Source: a virus. Taken from it: a DNA stretch of 45,097 nt. The translations under genes were made by a program, and so were the position numbers. The stretch covers positions 1 through 45,097 of the IMG/VR virus record IMGVR_UViG_3300035701_000073; one strand, given 5' to 3'. How positions within the stretch are numbered: the stretch's first letter is position 1; each line of letters opens with the position of its first letter. The notes under the pieces were generated by a model. The model had not been told where the DNA came from. It saw nothing but the letters and a program-made list of their open reading frames with translations, and ran no database searches. Below, one piece after another: positions 28,394-38,035 of this stretch.

Positions 28394-28578
28394 AGGTAAT
28401 GAATGAGCGCATGGCCTTTAAGACGGAGAAGATTCTAGACCTAGAGTTCAAGTTCAAAGAGGACGGAGCGGATGTTATAAGGTTTGCAGAAGATCTAGAA
28501 GCGCTTGTTAAAGCGTTTATTACTTCACGTCCATGTGTCGATTCAGCTGCTTCTCTACCCGATCTACCGCAGACTTAA
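28273..28578 (+). CDS. Hypothetical protein overlapping neighbours on both sides
   Basis: A 101-aa frame beginning MRLGGYYKSSLSGLTFRYKG with GGAG nine bases ahead. It overlaps the HTH gene by 121 bases and the converging leftward gene at 28520-28813 by 59. The content (VLGITVNGNDARIWGERVLK, KILDLEFKFKEDGADVIRFA) looks protein-like. A later start at 28399 would avoid the first overlap. Confidence 0.5.
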   Translation: MRLGGYYKSSLSGLTFRYKGIVLGITVNGNDARIWGERVLKVMNERMAFKTEKILDLEFKFKEDGADVIRFAEDLEALVKAFITSRPCVDSAASLPDLPQT

Positions 28579-28813
28579 CGCCTTCTACGGAGCCGGTGAG
28601 AGCGGATACCTCTCGGGGTAATGGCCGTAAAGCTATAATGCACTCTTCAATTCGGGCGAGTTGTTCGGCTTGAGCCTGCACTTTTTCGGATAACTTTCCA
28701 CTGTTAACAGCCGGCATTACTAACTTATCTACTAAAAGAAATCCGAGGGTAATAACTAGTAGTCCGGTCTGCATCGGTTTCCATATACGCCCATTCCCGT
28801 TCTTTTCTGGCAT
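28520..28813 (-). CDS. Membrane-anchored coiled-coil protein, spanin- or holin-like
   Basis: A 97-aa protein, last gene of the leftward unit. Residues ~16-35 form a membrane span (TGLLVITLGFLLVDKLVMPA), followed by a helical coiled-coil part (KLSEKVQAQAEQLARIEECI, VEGVKSAVDRVEKQLNRH). An N-terminal anchor plus periplasmic coil resembles i-spanins or some holins. Position at the end of the late genes supports a lysis role. Confidence 0.55.
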   Translation of the reverse strand: MPEKNGNGRIWKPMQTGLLVITLGFLLVDKLVMPAVNSGKLSEKVQAQAEQLARIEECIIALRPLPREVSALTGSVEGVKSAVDRVEKQLNRHMDVK

Positions 28814-28814
28814 A

Positions 28815-29030
28815 CTATCTCTTTGGGGGTGCGGGAGGAGTTATTCCGATAGCAACAATTTTGGTACGCCAACCCTCTACGAAGAGAGTCTTTTCATACA
28901 TCTTAAGTCGACGTAAAGATCCTACCCCAATCTTAGTCCACTTAACATCATTCATCTTTATTGCCCATAACGCCCAGGGTTTTTTCTTAAAAAGTTCACC
29001 AAGTAGTAGCGCAATAATTTTCTCGAACAC
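28815..29030 (-). CDS. Small basic late protein
   Basis: GTG start with GGAGGAACTTT upstream. The 71-aa product begins (M)FEKIIALLLGELFKKKPWALW, possibly a membrane-binding amphipathic helix, and ends with VAIGITPPAPPKR. Its stop overlaps the start of the membrane/coiled-coil gene. Likely part of the lysis module, but no family is recognised. Confidence 0.6.
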   Translation of the reverse strand: MFEKIIALLLGELFKKKPWALWAIKMNDVKWTKIGVGSLRRLKMYEKTLFVEGWRTKIVAIGITPPAPPKR

Positions 29031-29041
29031 AAAGTTCCTCC

Positions 29042-32000
29042 TTACTTTTCGTAGGGTCTAAATCCTGTAATAGCTTTTAGAGCGGTTGGAAGATCTTCCG
29101 CGTTAATAGCTCGATTAATATCACGACCAGCCATATAGAAGGGAATCAAGTTGGTAACTTGGTTAAGTAGATCATGCATCCCTAATTCGTGCCTAAATCC
29201 TTTACCAGCGGCGTAGTAGGCGGATGCGAACAAGCTCGCACCAGGGCCTCCCATATAGGAGAAAGGACCCATCCATAACCATGAGCCCGCGTTAACACCG
29301 AGAACCTTCTTAGTGGCTTGGTCAAGGGCCGCGTTAACCATAACCATTCGGGTGATGAATTGCATATTAGCGATCTTGTCACCAGACATAGCTCCGCGCT
29401 TAGCAAAGCGCCAGAAGCTTAATGGCCAAGTACCAAACTGTCCGAAGAAGCGACCCATCTTGGAGTTAAAGAGTTCAGGAGTATTGCCCGCACTATACAT
29501 CCATTGTGTATCTTCCGAAAGGTTCTGGGCAAACCGCTTAGAGGCCAGATCAAGATTCTTAGCGTTAAGAGTGTCCATGATCTCGGCTTGAGAGGCTTTC
29601 TCCATATAGATCATCCCTGTCCGCCGCATAAGAGTTTGCGCAGACATATTACCTAGTAAGTACTGGGAACCAAAATCTTTCATTGCAAGGTAGCCGGTCG
29701 TAACGGAGATACGACGATTAGTGAGCTCAGACCAGTTAAAGGGCTTCATCGCGGCGTTATAGATGCGTCTAAGCTTGGTAGCGGCTATTTTGGGGACAGT
29801 AGATGTCTCTACCTGATTTTCGAGTAGCTGTTCTGTGCTAGCTCCTTGGAGCTTATCGACGCCTAACTCTTTGAATAGAACGTCAAGTTCGGGTATCCTC
29901 TTGACACCCGATACATGTGCCCAGTAGACCTGCTGGCCGCGTGCGAAGTTCTCGGGGCCCACATAGGGTAGCAGAGTCATAGTGGGTTGTGCAAGATTAC
30001 GGAGAACCATTCCGATGCGTCCGGGCATTGTAGCGGTATAAGTAAGGAGAAGATAGTTAGGTAAGATCTTACCGAACAATTCTTTATCAACGTTGATTCC
30101 TGCTCCCTGATATACGGTCTCAAGAAATGTTTGTGCAGCTGCATGATCTGTACTAACACCCCAAGAGACACGAGCTCGGTAGTTTATCAGTTTGCCAATG
30201 AGCTCTTGTTTGATAGAGCGAGGCATTACCTCGTTTTCCATCTCCTTCATAGTCTTTAGATACTCAGCCTTCATCTCTGCTGCTCTAGGGCCACGAGCAT
30301 CAACGTATCTACCTTTTAGGGATTGGTAGGCGTCGTCAAGGGATAGATCTTCAGGATAATCATTTATCTTTTTGACTGTCTCGTCGATCTTGTCGAAAGC
30401 AGGGAGCATAGACATTCGTGCACGAGCGGAGATAGCGTTAGGAATCATCTCGATAAAGTCTGTAGGATTTCCTTTAAGCCCGCCCTTCTCACGCCAAGTC
30501 TTCATGGTTGTAGTTTCGGTGGACTCGTTGTTTCCTAGTTTAGAGTCTCTGTATGAAGGAAGATGTACGGTAAGAAACTCGCGCCAGTATTTACCAAAAG
30601 CCTTCTCTAGAAGGGATTGAACGTGAGGAGCGAGATCGATATCTTCCTTACGCATATTGTAGGTGTTGCGTACTTTAAGTTTGCCTTCCCAGTCTTTTGG
30701 GTCTACTTCTAAGTAGGCACGAATAGCGTCTTGGTTACGGGTCTTTAGAATCTTGAGAAGAGCAGCTTCCTTAGGAGCTAGTTCCTTTGCCCAACTACGA
30801 GTTGAGATAGCGTAGTTTTCAACCATACGCCATAAGTCGTAGAAACGAAGGCCATACTTTTGTCCGATCTTACCTTCTTGTAGAACAGAGAAGACATCCT
30901 TGGTGGGAATAAGTAGACCTGGAGGACCTATCTCCGATCGTTTCTGATATGCAGTCTTAACACGGCCTACCGTGTTACGAATAAAGCCGGGAGCCTCTTC
31001 TAGTGAGGGAGCACCCATGTGCATAATCGTACCACGACCGCGCTCAGGCTTCTTAAGTTCATTCTGGAGGAACTCACGAATGAACTGCATCTCGTCAATC
31101 TCGTCCGTTGGGAATTTGCCCTCAGTAGCTGCGCGAGCGTTGACTTGTAGCTTCAAAGCCTCTTCCGCCTTTGCTTCCGCCTCAGTGAATGGACGTTCAC
31201 GTTCACGCTGCTGGCGAGTCAGTTCCTCGATAGAGGCTTTGAACTCTGCTTGCGAAGGCTTTGAAGGGTATACCTTTTTGAAGGTTCTAGTTACCTTTCC
31301 TTCCTTTACATCTACTTCGGGAGTCCAGTAGGGAGCTTCTCCAACAGGCTTTCCCTGTTCTTGGAGTAGCTGCTTCATAAGTTCTACTTCACGTAAATAG
31401 TCAAGAACAAACTTCTCATGCCTTTCTGCATATTCTTGGTGTATTCCGTTAAGAAGCTCTTTCTGCTTTTCTTTAGATAATGGAGTTCCTGCCTCTTTGA
31501 ACTCTTTTACATAAGTCTTAAAGTCCTTCTCTATTTCGGCGATAACCTCATCAAGCATTTTATCAGCAAATGTAGCTGCCTCTTCTATAGGGACGGTTTT
31601 TCCTATCTCTCTAGCTTCTCGTAACATGTGCATAGCTTGTTCAAAAGGCATAGGAGTTTCTTCGAGAAAGTGTTGTTTCCACCGCTCTAAAGACTCACGC
31701 GCCTCTTGTGAACGGGGAGTAGGTACTCGATCCTCTCGTATAGCTTGAAAGAACTCTTTATCAGTATAGAGAAGGTCGTTAGGAGATAGATTTGATGCTT
31801 TCTTACGTTCTTGTATGGGCTTTTTGCCGAAGGGGTTTTCAACCGCACTCATGCCAAGAGTGGTGCTACCTCGTTTGATGCGGGAGGCGATGTAGGCGGC
31901 CATACCTTCACGCCAGTCACGTCGCTGTTCGATAGTAGCATGAGGTGGAAGAGGTACTTTAGTCTCGTATTCAGCCTTGTACCTCATGACTACGTTAGAT

Positions 32001-35000
32001 AGAGCAGGACTAGATGTACGCTTAACAACGCGAAGTTCAGCAGGTATATCTGCAGGAAGGGTTGCTCGTGAACCAAGCTCAGAGACACTTACTCTACCAG
32101 TACGGTCGTTAATTGCATAGCGGATTTCGTGGGGTAAGATAGATCCGCGATAGGGTTGAATTTCTCCCGTCTTAGTGTTTAAGACACGAGAGTAGATACC
32201 TTTCTGACGATATATAATATCAGCACTTAGAACATCCTTAGGAAGCGATTCCTCAGGGAAGGAAGGTAGAGAATCTGTAGGCGTATCACGCTCACTGGTT
32301 GGATCATAGGATTCAGGATTAGGTCTTCCAGGAAATCCAGGACAAGCCTCTTCTACTTCCCTTGGTTGGGTAACAGCTCTCTGTGCCTCTTCAGGAGTTA
32401 CAAGACGTGTCTCACGAGTAGAGGGATCAAAGACCTGGAGAGAACCGTCGGGAAAGAAGACCTCGACCTTCCATCCTGTGTTACTGTAAAGGACGGCTTG
32501 GATCTCTGTAGGAGTAAGAGGACGTTGTGGTCCTTTGGATTGTGCTTTATTACGCTCTACGACATCGAACTTACCGTCCTTGGTATGAACGATCATGTAG
32601 GTACCGCCGCGAGTCTCAAGAATGAGTTGCCCGTTAGAAGTGAAGTTACCAGGACCAGAGAAGTTCTGTAGTTCTTGGAAAGAGACTTTAACGAAGTTAC
32701 GGGAGCCCGGAACTGTCTCTACTTCGATGTCATTAGTCTCGCGGTTGTAACGTCCGTTAAGGCCCGTGCGAAGGAGTTCGGCGGATACGGCGAGAGGATT
32801 AGCTTCAGTCTCACCACGAGTCATTCCTTCATAGGGACGTCCGCCCATACTGTCAAGGACACGAGAGTCGTCCTCAAGGGTTTTGAAGTCGAGACCGCGA
32901 GCTTGTTCGGGAGGAAATTCTTCAGTGGCTGATCGAGCTGCTACTTTCTCAGCCACGCCCGCGATACGTTGAGAGATGTTAACGTCGGACAGCGGGGGAC
33001 CTTCACCAAGAGCAGCAAGCTCTTCCATAACACGATCGTAGGCATCTATCTTGGTGTAGCCCTCAGCTAGAAGGGAGTCGTATCGAGATGTGAAGTGCTT
33101 TGCCAATATAGCTGGGCGATCAGCAGCTCCTTGTCCGGGTTGAAGTTCTGGTTTGAATTGTCCTGTAGCTATAAGTGCGGGAGGCTCTTTTCCTTCCGGT
33201 ACTTGTGCAAGAACACTTGCCCGAGCTTGTGCTTCGGTAAGTACAGGACCACCAAGATGTTTAGCGTGCTCAGCGATGATTAGTTTGGCGTTAACATCAC
33301 TTAACTCTGCTGCCTGCTTGCTCTTGGCTTCTGCTACGGAGTTAAGATGTTTAGGATAGACTTGTAACCGTCCGGTAACTTGCGGAGGCATCGTCCCGTT
33401 TAGGATCATACGTTTAAGATCGGCCTTAGCTCTATCCGATAAGCCAGTAGCGTGATCGATCTCCGTGAGTAAGAACTGAGCATCACGCAAGTTGTCTTGC
33501 ATTTCTGGGTCTTGAGGAACCGCTCCGGCTTTAGTTACTTGAGTGTTACGTTGTCCTAGGAGAGATACTTTAGGACGCCCAAGCCCGTCTATGTTAGTAG
33601 GTTCCCCAAGGTGCTTTCGCTCTAAAGCTATTTGGATAATTTGTCCAATAGAGCGAGAGTCGACTCCACGCATACTCTCGAGAACTTTTTCTGTAAAAGC
33701 CCGACCAGGTCCTACCGTTAGTTCACGAAGGTATTCAGCACGTTCACTAACACCATTAGGCCCAGGCTCAGCGGAGAGAGTTTTCCAACGAGCGATATCG
33801 ATAGTGGGAGGTTTAGCTTCCCATGCATCAAGAAATATACGGGAGAGAATACCGATCTTGGATCTAGCTTCTGGTGTACGAATTTCGGGAGTAGTAGTAA
33901 CTAGAGCGTTACCTCCGAATACAAGTTCTGGGTAAGAACGTCCTACAGCCGTAGAAGCTAGATCAACGGTGTTGGCCCAATTCATATGTGCGTCAAGCTT
34001 CTCTGATTCAGGAACGTCTTTACCGAAAGAGGCACGAAGACGATCGGCCGCTATTTGGAGACGAGTAACTTGTGCAGTATTACCACGAGCCTCAAGTAGA
34101 GGAACTAGCTCAGTAGCTGCACGTTTCATTCGACGATCGGCTTCTTCCTGCTCGATCTTAGTATTACGTTCTATTGCCTGTTGCTCTTCAGCAGGAAGAA
34201 CTGGGGTAATACGATCTTTGTCGTGGGTCGCTTGAACACCTATTCCGCCCTCAGAGGGAGTAAATTGTCTTAATCCTTTGACTCGGTCAATAAGACGTGA
34301 TTCAAAGTTTCTCAGTTCTCCACGAGTCTTGGACTTCTCAGCCAGTAGATTGATATGAGATTCTTGATACGAGAGTCTCTTAATGTAGTTACTAAGTTTG
34401 TCGTTATAGGCCTTATTTTGAAAAGCTTCCCAGTTGTGGGGGGCTTCGAATGCATAGCGCATAACAGCAGTACTAGCTGCAGAGGTTAAAGCTCGGTCGA
34501 GTGCTGGAACCCCTGTGTAGGAAGGAGTGGGCCCTCTTCCAGTAGCCGCATCCCAGCCAGCTGCTAGAGCAATACCTTGCCATATCTTTCTAGGACCAAA
34601 AGCGAGGGTGCCCTGAATAGTTCCTTTAAGCGCTTCTCCTGGAGTAATGCGTCCAGCCAACAGTTGGTGCGCTTGGGGAATAGCCATAGTAACTGCCCCA
34701 CGAAGCATACCAGAAAGGAACGGGTGGGCTGCTACAACAGGAGGAGCAACTGTACCAGCTATCATATAAGGGATTAATCCTGCAGTAATATTTCCCATCG
34801 CAGCGCCTAAAGGATTAAGAGCAGGAGGAGGAGCATTGGGATCTACGTTAAGATCTGTTTTGGTACTACTTATTAGCATCTGCATAGGATCAGGAGTAGC
34901 ACCCATTTCACGGTAGGTCCCCTTAGGCCGCATGTCCTCTTGAGGAATTACTGGGGGACTAATAAATTCTGACGTCTGTTCAAATCCGGTAACAAAGGAT

Positions 35001-35392
35001 TGACCGAAGTTTTTTGAGGCAAAGGCCTTACGAAGAGATGTGGCTTCCTCTGAACTCTCTGCGTATGGCAGAATGTATTTGTTAAAGTGCTCCATCCGCC
35101 AACTATTCTGTTCTCCCATAGAGAGCTTCTTGAAGCGAGGATCTTGTTCCATACCGTAGTACCAGATCCAGGCGTTTTGTTTGGCAGAAGCTTCCGGTCC
35201 CTCTTTAGGTCCTTTACGAATGACGTCTGCATCTGAAGGATTAAGTTCTTTGACGTACCAGGGTATGGATTCTTTCGCAAGTTCCGCTTCTCGTTGTAGC
35301 TCGGCTAGAGTTTTTTGTTTAGGCTTCTGTACAGCGTTTTGAGCCAGAAGCTTACGACGCGTTTCGTCAACATCAACCATAAACTGTCCCAT
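29042..35392 (-). CDS. Giant internal virion or ejection-type protein (2116 aa)
   Basis: The largest gene, about 14% of the genome. The N-terminus is helical and charged (TRRKLLAQNAVQKPKQKTLA). Residues ~190-290 are Gly/Ala/hydrophobic (GAAMGNITAGLIPYMIAGTV, GRITPGEALKGTIQGTLAF). The centre is long, charged and coiled (ERHEKFVLDYLREVELMKQL). The C-terminal third has NYLLLTYTATMPGRIGMVLR then NLAQ, and ends with hydrophobic segments (GSWLWMGPFSYMGGPGASLF) and FRPYEK. In short-tailed phages a giant protein next to gp14-like genes is ejected to form a DNA conduit. No catalytic motif was recognised, so the role is inferred from size and position. Confidence 0.7.
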   Translation of the reverse strand: MGQFMVDVDETRRKLLAQNAVQKPKQKTLAELQREAELAKESIPWYVKELNPSDADVIRKGPKEGPEASAKQNAWIWYYGMEQDPRFKKLSMGEQNSWRMEHFNKYILPYAESSEEATSLRKAFASKNFGQSFVTGFEQTSEFISPPVIPQEDMRPKGTYREMGATPDPMQMLISSTKTDLNVDPNAPPPALNPLGAAMGNITAGLIPYMIAGTVAPPVVAAHPFLSGMLRGAVTMAIPQAHQLLAGRITPGEALKGTIQGTLAFGPRKIWQGIALAAGWDAATGRGPTPSYTGVPALDRALTSAASTAVMRYAFEAPHNWEAFQNKAYNDKLSNYIKRLSYQESHINLLAEKSKTRGELRNFESRLIDRVKGLRQFTPSEGGIGVQATHDKDRITPVLPAEEQQAIERNTKIEQEEADRRMKRAATELVPLLEARGNTAQVTRLQIAADRLRASFGKDVPESEKLDAHMNWANTVDLASTAVGRSYPELVFGGNALVTTTPEIRTPEARSKIGILSRIFLDAWEAKPPTIDIARWKTLSAEPGPNGVSERAEYLRELTVGPGRAFTEKVLESMRGVDSRSIGQIIQIALERKHLGEPTNIDGLGRPKVSLLGQRNTQVTKAGAVPQDPEMQDNLRDAQFLLTEIDHATGLSDRAKADLKRMILNGTMPPQVTGRLQVYPKHLNSVAEAKSKQAAELSDVNAKLIIAEHAKHLGGPVLTEAQARASVLAQVPEGKEPPALIATGQFKPELQPGQGAADRPAILAKHFTSRYDSLLAEGYTKIDAYDRVMEELAALGEGPPLSDVNISQRIAGVAEKVAARSATEEFPPEQARGLDFKTLEDDSRVLDSMGGRPYEGMTRGETEANPLAVSAELLRTGLNGRYNRETNDIEVETVPGSRNFVKVSFQELQNFSGPGNFTSNGQLILETRGGTYMIVHTKDGKFDVVERNKAQSKGPQRPLTPTEIQAVLYSNTGWKVEVFFPDGSLQVFDPSTRETRLVTPEEAQRAVTQPREVEEACPGFPGRPNPESYDPTSERDTPTDSLPSFPEESLPKDVLSADIIYRQKGIYSRVLNTKTGEIQPYRGSILPHEIRYAINDRTGRVSVSELGSRATLPADIPAELRVVKRTSSPALSNVVMRYKAEYETKVPLPPHATIEQRRDWREGMAAYIASRIKRGSTTLGMSAVENPFGKKPIQERKKASNLSPNDLLYTDKEFFQAIREDRVPTPRSQEARESLERWKQHFLEETPMPFEQAMHMLREAREIGKTVPIEEAATFADKMLDEVIAEIEKDFKTYVKEFKEAGTPLSKEKQKELLNGIHQEYAERHEKFVLDYLREVELMKQLLQEQGKPVGEAPYWTPEVDVKEGKVTRTFKKVYPSKPSQAEFKASIEELTRQQRERERPFTEAEAKAEEALKLQVNARAATEGKFPTDEIDEMQFIREFLQNELKKPERGRGTIMHMGAPSLEEAPGFIRNTVGRVKTAYQKRSEIGPPGLLIPTKDVFSVLQEGKIGQKYGLRFYDLWRMVENYAISTRSWAKELAPKEAALLKILKTRNQDAIRAYLEVDPKDWEGKLKVRNTYNMRKEDIDLAPHVQSLLEKAFGKYWREFLTVHLPSYRDSKLGNNESTETTTMKTWREKGGLKGNPTDFIEMIPNAISARARMSMLPAFDKIDETVKKINDYPEDLSLDDAYQSLKGRYVDARGPRAAEMKAEYLKTMKEMENEVMPRSIKQELIGKLINYRARVSWGVSTDHAAAQTFLETVYQGAGINVDKELFGKILPNYLLLTYTATMPGRIGMVLRNLAQPTMTLLPYVGPENFARGQQVYWAHVSGVKRIPELDVLFKELGVDKLQGASTEQLLENQVETSTVPKIAATKLRRIYNAAMKPFNWSELTNRRISVTTGYLAMKDFGSQYLLGNMSAQTLMRRTGMIYMEKASQAEIMDTLNAKNLDLASKRFAQNLSEDTQWMYSAGNTPELFNSKMGRFFGQFGTWPLSFWRFAKRGAMSGDKIANMQFITRMVMVNAALDQATKKVLGVNAGSWLWMGPFSYMGGPGASLFASAYYAAGKGFRHELGMHDLLNQVTNLIPFYMAGRDINRAINAEDLPTALKAITGFRPYEK

Positions 35393-35394
35393 GG

Positions 35395-36753
35395 TTATTT
35401 CTTCTTAAACCTATCGTCGATCCAATCTGTAGGTCTAGTAGCAGGAGCAGTGATATCCCCAGGGGGCTTACCAGGAGATAAAGGCGTAGTACCTAGTGTA
35501 ACACTCTTTTGATAAAGCCCTTGCGTAAGACGATCTAGGTATCCAAGTACCTGAGGATCAGAAGGTTGCTTATCTCGTGGACCAGAGAGAAATTGTTGAA
35601 TGCCCTTTAGAGTCTCAGTAACCCAATTCTTTTTCTCTATAGGTGTTAGTCCGTAAGATTCGGCAAGTTTGAATAGAGCCTCTTTTGCTTCCTTTGTTTT
35701 ACCTAGACGCGCGTTAGTAACGATGTCGAAGCGTGCGGCTTTACGACCTTCGTCTAGTGCTATTGAGGCTTGCCATCTACGAGCGAGATCGTCTTTCTCT
35801 TGATCGGTGCCGGTTGTTCTAATTCGGCGGACTTCTTCTTGAAGTTCCCCAATTTGATTGGCTATCTGACGGTCCTGTATGTTATCAGGATCAGCTCCAG
35901 GACGAAGGAAAGGAGGAAAGTCTTTTGTAGGATCTGGCCAGGCAGTTCCTTGAGACTTAAGCATCTTTAGAAGCCCGTCATTATATTGCTGCTGGGTAAT
36001 CTTCTTTGTTACAACACCATACGAGTATAGATCGGCGTACCGATCGATATGGGTTCCCGGATCGAAAGAGAGTGGCTTATACTGTTGAGGACGTTCTTTA
36101 AGGGCCCTTTTAGGTGGCTGTCCTGTTACAGCCATCTGCATCATTTCATCCGTAGTCATATCGAACATACGAAAGTGGGTAGCGGCCTCACTATAGGCAG
36201 GATACTGTTGTCTAAACTCGGGAGTAAAGGACATTTCGAGCGCTTTGGCTGCTGCTCCTTGAAAGGCAGGATCAAGTGAGGACATAATCTTGAAAGGATT
36301 TGAAGCTAGTTCCTGCTTTCGCATCTGAGTGTCTTCTTGTGCGTAGAGAGGAAGCTTTTCAGTAGGCGTACCTTTAGCCCGTTCTGACTGGGTACGAATT
36401 TGTCGTCCGGCCTCTGTAGTAGGCCATCTAGGAGCCTGTGCCGGTATATCTATAGGCATACCTGCGGGCTGTCCGGGCATAGGAACGTTTAACTTGAACT
36501 CTGCGTGGGGAACAGTTTCACCGGTCTGCTTCGTATAACTCTTAGCGATTCGCTGAGCCTGCTTTGGCTTCTGTGCATTCAGGTAGGCCTCACTGGCCTT
36601 CGTATCGCCAGTGAGTTCTTGTTTCTGAATAATAGGGGCAAGCTCATCTTTAGCTTGAGCAGCCGCTCGATAGTCGTGGCCGAAGAGTATGGCAGCTAGT
36701 AACTTACCAAGATCGTCTCCCATATCTCCTAGCGGACTTTTTATGTAGGCCAT
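35395..36753 (-). CDS. Internal virion-like protein (452 aa)
   Basis: AAAAGGAGG lies before the ATG. The sequence is mostly helical and charged with Gln/Ala repeats (RAAAQAKDELAPIIQKQELT, NAQKPKQAQRIAKSYTKQTG), a proline-rich centre (VPMPGQPAGMPIDIPAQAPR) and a C-terminal proline tail (PLSPGKPPGDITAPATRPTD). It sits between a 274-aa gp14-like protein and the giant protein, as in T7-like ejection operons, but no sequence family is recognised. Confidence 0.65.
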   Translation of the reverse strand: MAYIKSPLGDMGDDLGKLLAAILFGHDYRAAAQAKDELAPIIQKQELTGDTKASEAYLNAQKPKQAQRIAKSYTKQTGETVPHAEFKLNVPMPGQPAGMPIDIPAQAPRWPTTEAGRQIRTQSERAKGTPTEKLPLYAQEDTQMRKQELASNPFKIMSSLDPAFQGAAAKALEMSFTPEFRQQYPAYSEAATHFRMFDMTTDEMMQMAVTGQPPKRALKERPQQYKPLSFDPGTHIDRYADLYSYGVVTKKITQQQYNDGLLKMLKSQGTAWPDPTKDFPPFLRPGADPDNIQDRQIANQIGELQEEVRRIRTTGTDQEKDDLARRWQASIALDEGRKAARFDIVTNARLGKTKEAKEALFKLAESYGLTPIEKKNWVTETLKGIQQFLSGPRDKQPSDPQVLGYLDRLTQGLYQKSVTLGTTPLSPGKPPGDITAPATRPTDWIDDRFKKK

Positions 36754-36765
36754 TTAAGCCTCCTT

Positions 36766-37590
36766 TTACTTCTTTGGATTACCTGCTGCAGCTCCGGCGA
36801 CCTGTCCGCCAGCACCAACAAACGACTTAAAGATACCCATTAAGGGGGACTCCATCATGTCTGGAATTTGCGGCTGTTGGGGATAAGAAGAGCCCCAAGC
36901 ATTAATGGCACTGAACTGTGGAGAGTTCTGGTATTGCTGGCGTTTCCATTCTTCGTAGGCAGGCATCTGGCTAGCCTGATAAGCTTGTGAATAGCCCATA
37001 CCAAGCGCCGCACGTTGGTTAGCTTGACTGTTCTCTTCTCCAGCCATCCATTGACGCCGGCCCATAGCTGCTTCCTCAGACTGACGTTGACGTTCCATCT
37101 CACCAGACTGAAAGTCAGTCATGTTACGAGCGCCAACATCGCCTAGAATACGCATCATACCCGTACCCTGAGTTGATCCGCCCGAACCAAAGCCCGCCTG
37201 AAGCGCCTGGTTAGCTCCGGTATCAATATTCATACGGGTCTTAGCGAGGTTAGCTTGGTAGCCCGGTTCAGTAGAAACAGACTTTCCTAAGGTACCCCAA
37301 CCAGTAGGCATAGGCATTCCGCCCATCCCCGTATCTCCAGGGAACGATCCGCCACGACCCATAGGGCCTTTTCCGGTTGAGGGGTCAAAACCGCCATTAG
37401 GATTACCAGTTAGTAACCAACTAACTAGCTTTCCTGCATCCATCAGTTGGTTAGGTGCTTTTAGATCTCCCCCGTAAGCAGGAAGGTTTTGTCCTATATC
37501 CTTTCCGAGGTAGTTCCAGATATCACCCCGTTGCTTCTGAAAGTCTGCCGGAAGAGGGGTGTACTGCGGCCCTACTTGTTTTGCGCCCAT
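36766..37590 (-). CDS. Internal virion-like protein, Gly/Gln/Met rich (274 aa)
   Basis: GGAGG lies before the ATG. The sequence is low in lysine, rich in glycine, methionine and glutamine (GRGGSFPGDTGMGGMPMPTG, GMGYSQAYQASQMPAYEEW), and has a hydrophobic-glycine C-terminus (FKSFVGAGGQVAGAAAGNP). Such composition is found in small ejection proteins of short-tailed phages. The order with 452- and 2116-aa genes supports that view. Confidence 0.6.
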   Translation of the reverse strand: MGAKQVGPQYTPLPADFQKQRGDIWNYLGKDIGQNLPAYGGDLKAPNQLMDAGKLVSWLLTGNPNGGFDPSTGKGPMGRGGSFPGDTGMGGMPMPTGWGTLGKSVSTEPGYQANLAKTRMNIDTGANQALQAGFGSGGSTQGTGMMRILGDVGARNMTDFQSGEMERQRQSEEAAMGRRQWMAGEENSQANQRAALGMGYSQAYQASQMPAYEEWKRQQYQNSPQFSAINAWGSSYPQQPQIPDMMESPLMGIFKSFVGAGGQVAGAAAGNPKK

Positions 37591-37591
37591 A

Positions 37592-38035
37592 TTATTCCTC
37601 CTTAAAGAAAGCGAGTATTAATAAGTCGACGATTCGTCCGTCGTAGTAGTCACCGAGTTTTTCTACGCCCTCGGTTATAAATCCTACTTTCTCTGTGAAC
37701 CGCGCAACCGCCTCGAAGTGGGTAGGAACGAAAGCACAAAGTTTACGAAAACGGAACAAGGACATAACTTCGAGGAGTACAGCTCGAGATCGGGCGGATT
37801 GATGTTTAGCTGCTTCGTCCCAAGTAATAATGTGGACACCCGCCCTCCAACCGGGTATGATATCAGTGAGCCAGAAGGCCCCCGCAAAGTCTCCGATCTC
37901 GAAGAACATCACGTCCTTACGAAAGTAGAGTTGTAAGAAGGCGTCAAAGGAGCGAAGACGATCTGGGAGATACTTCTCCGCATGCTCGTATAGAGGTTTC
38001 AGTTGAATGTGTTGTAAGACGTGATACTCAAGCAT
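37592..38035 (-). CDS. GNAT-like acetyltransferase domain protein
   Basis: A 147-aa protein. The C-terminal half matches the GNAT fold: AVLLEVMSLFRFRKLCAFVP in the acetyl-CoA region, then FEAVARFTEKVGFITEGVEK, LGDYYDGRIVDLLILAFF, as in 'N..A..ly.k.GF..eG....g....D'. The classical Q/R-x-x-G-x-G/A loop is not evident, so it may be a GNAT-fold structural protein. T7-like phages carry a comparable gene next to internal virion genes. Confidence 0.55.
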   Translation of the reverse strand: MLEYHVLQHIQLKPLYEHAEKYLPDRLRSFDAFLQLYFRKDVMFFEIGDFAGAFWLTDIIPGWRAGVHIITWDEAAKHQSARSRAVLLEVMSLFRFRKLCAFVPTHFEAVARFTEKVGFITEGVEKLGDYYDGRIVDLLILAFFKEE

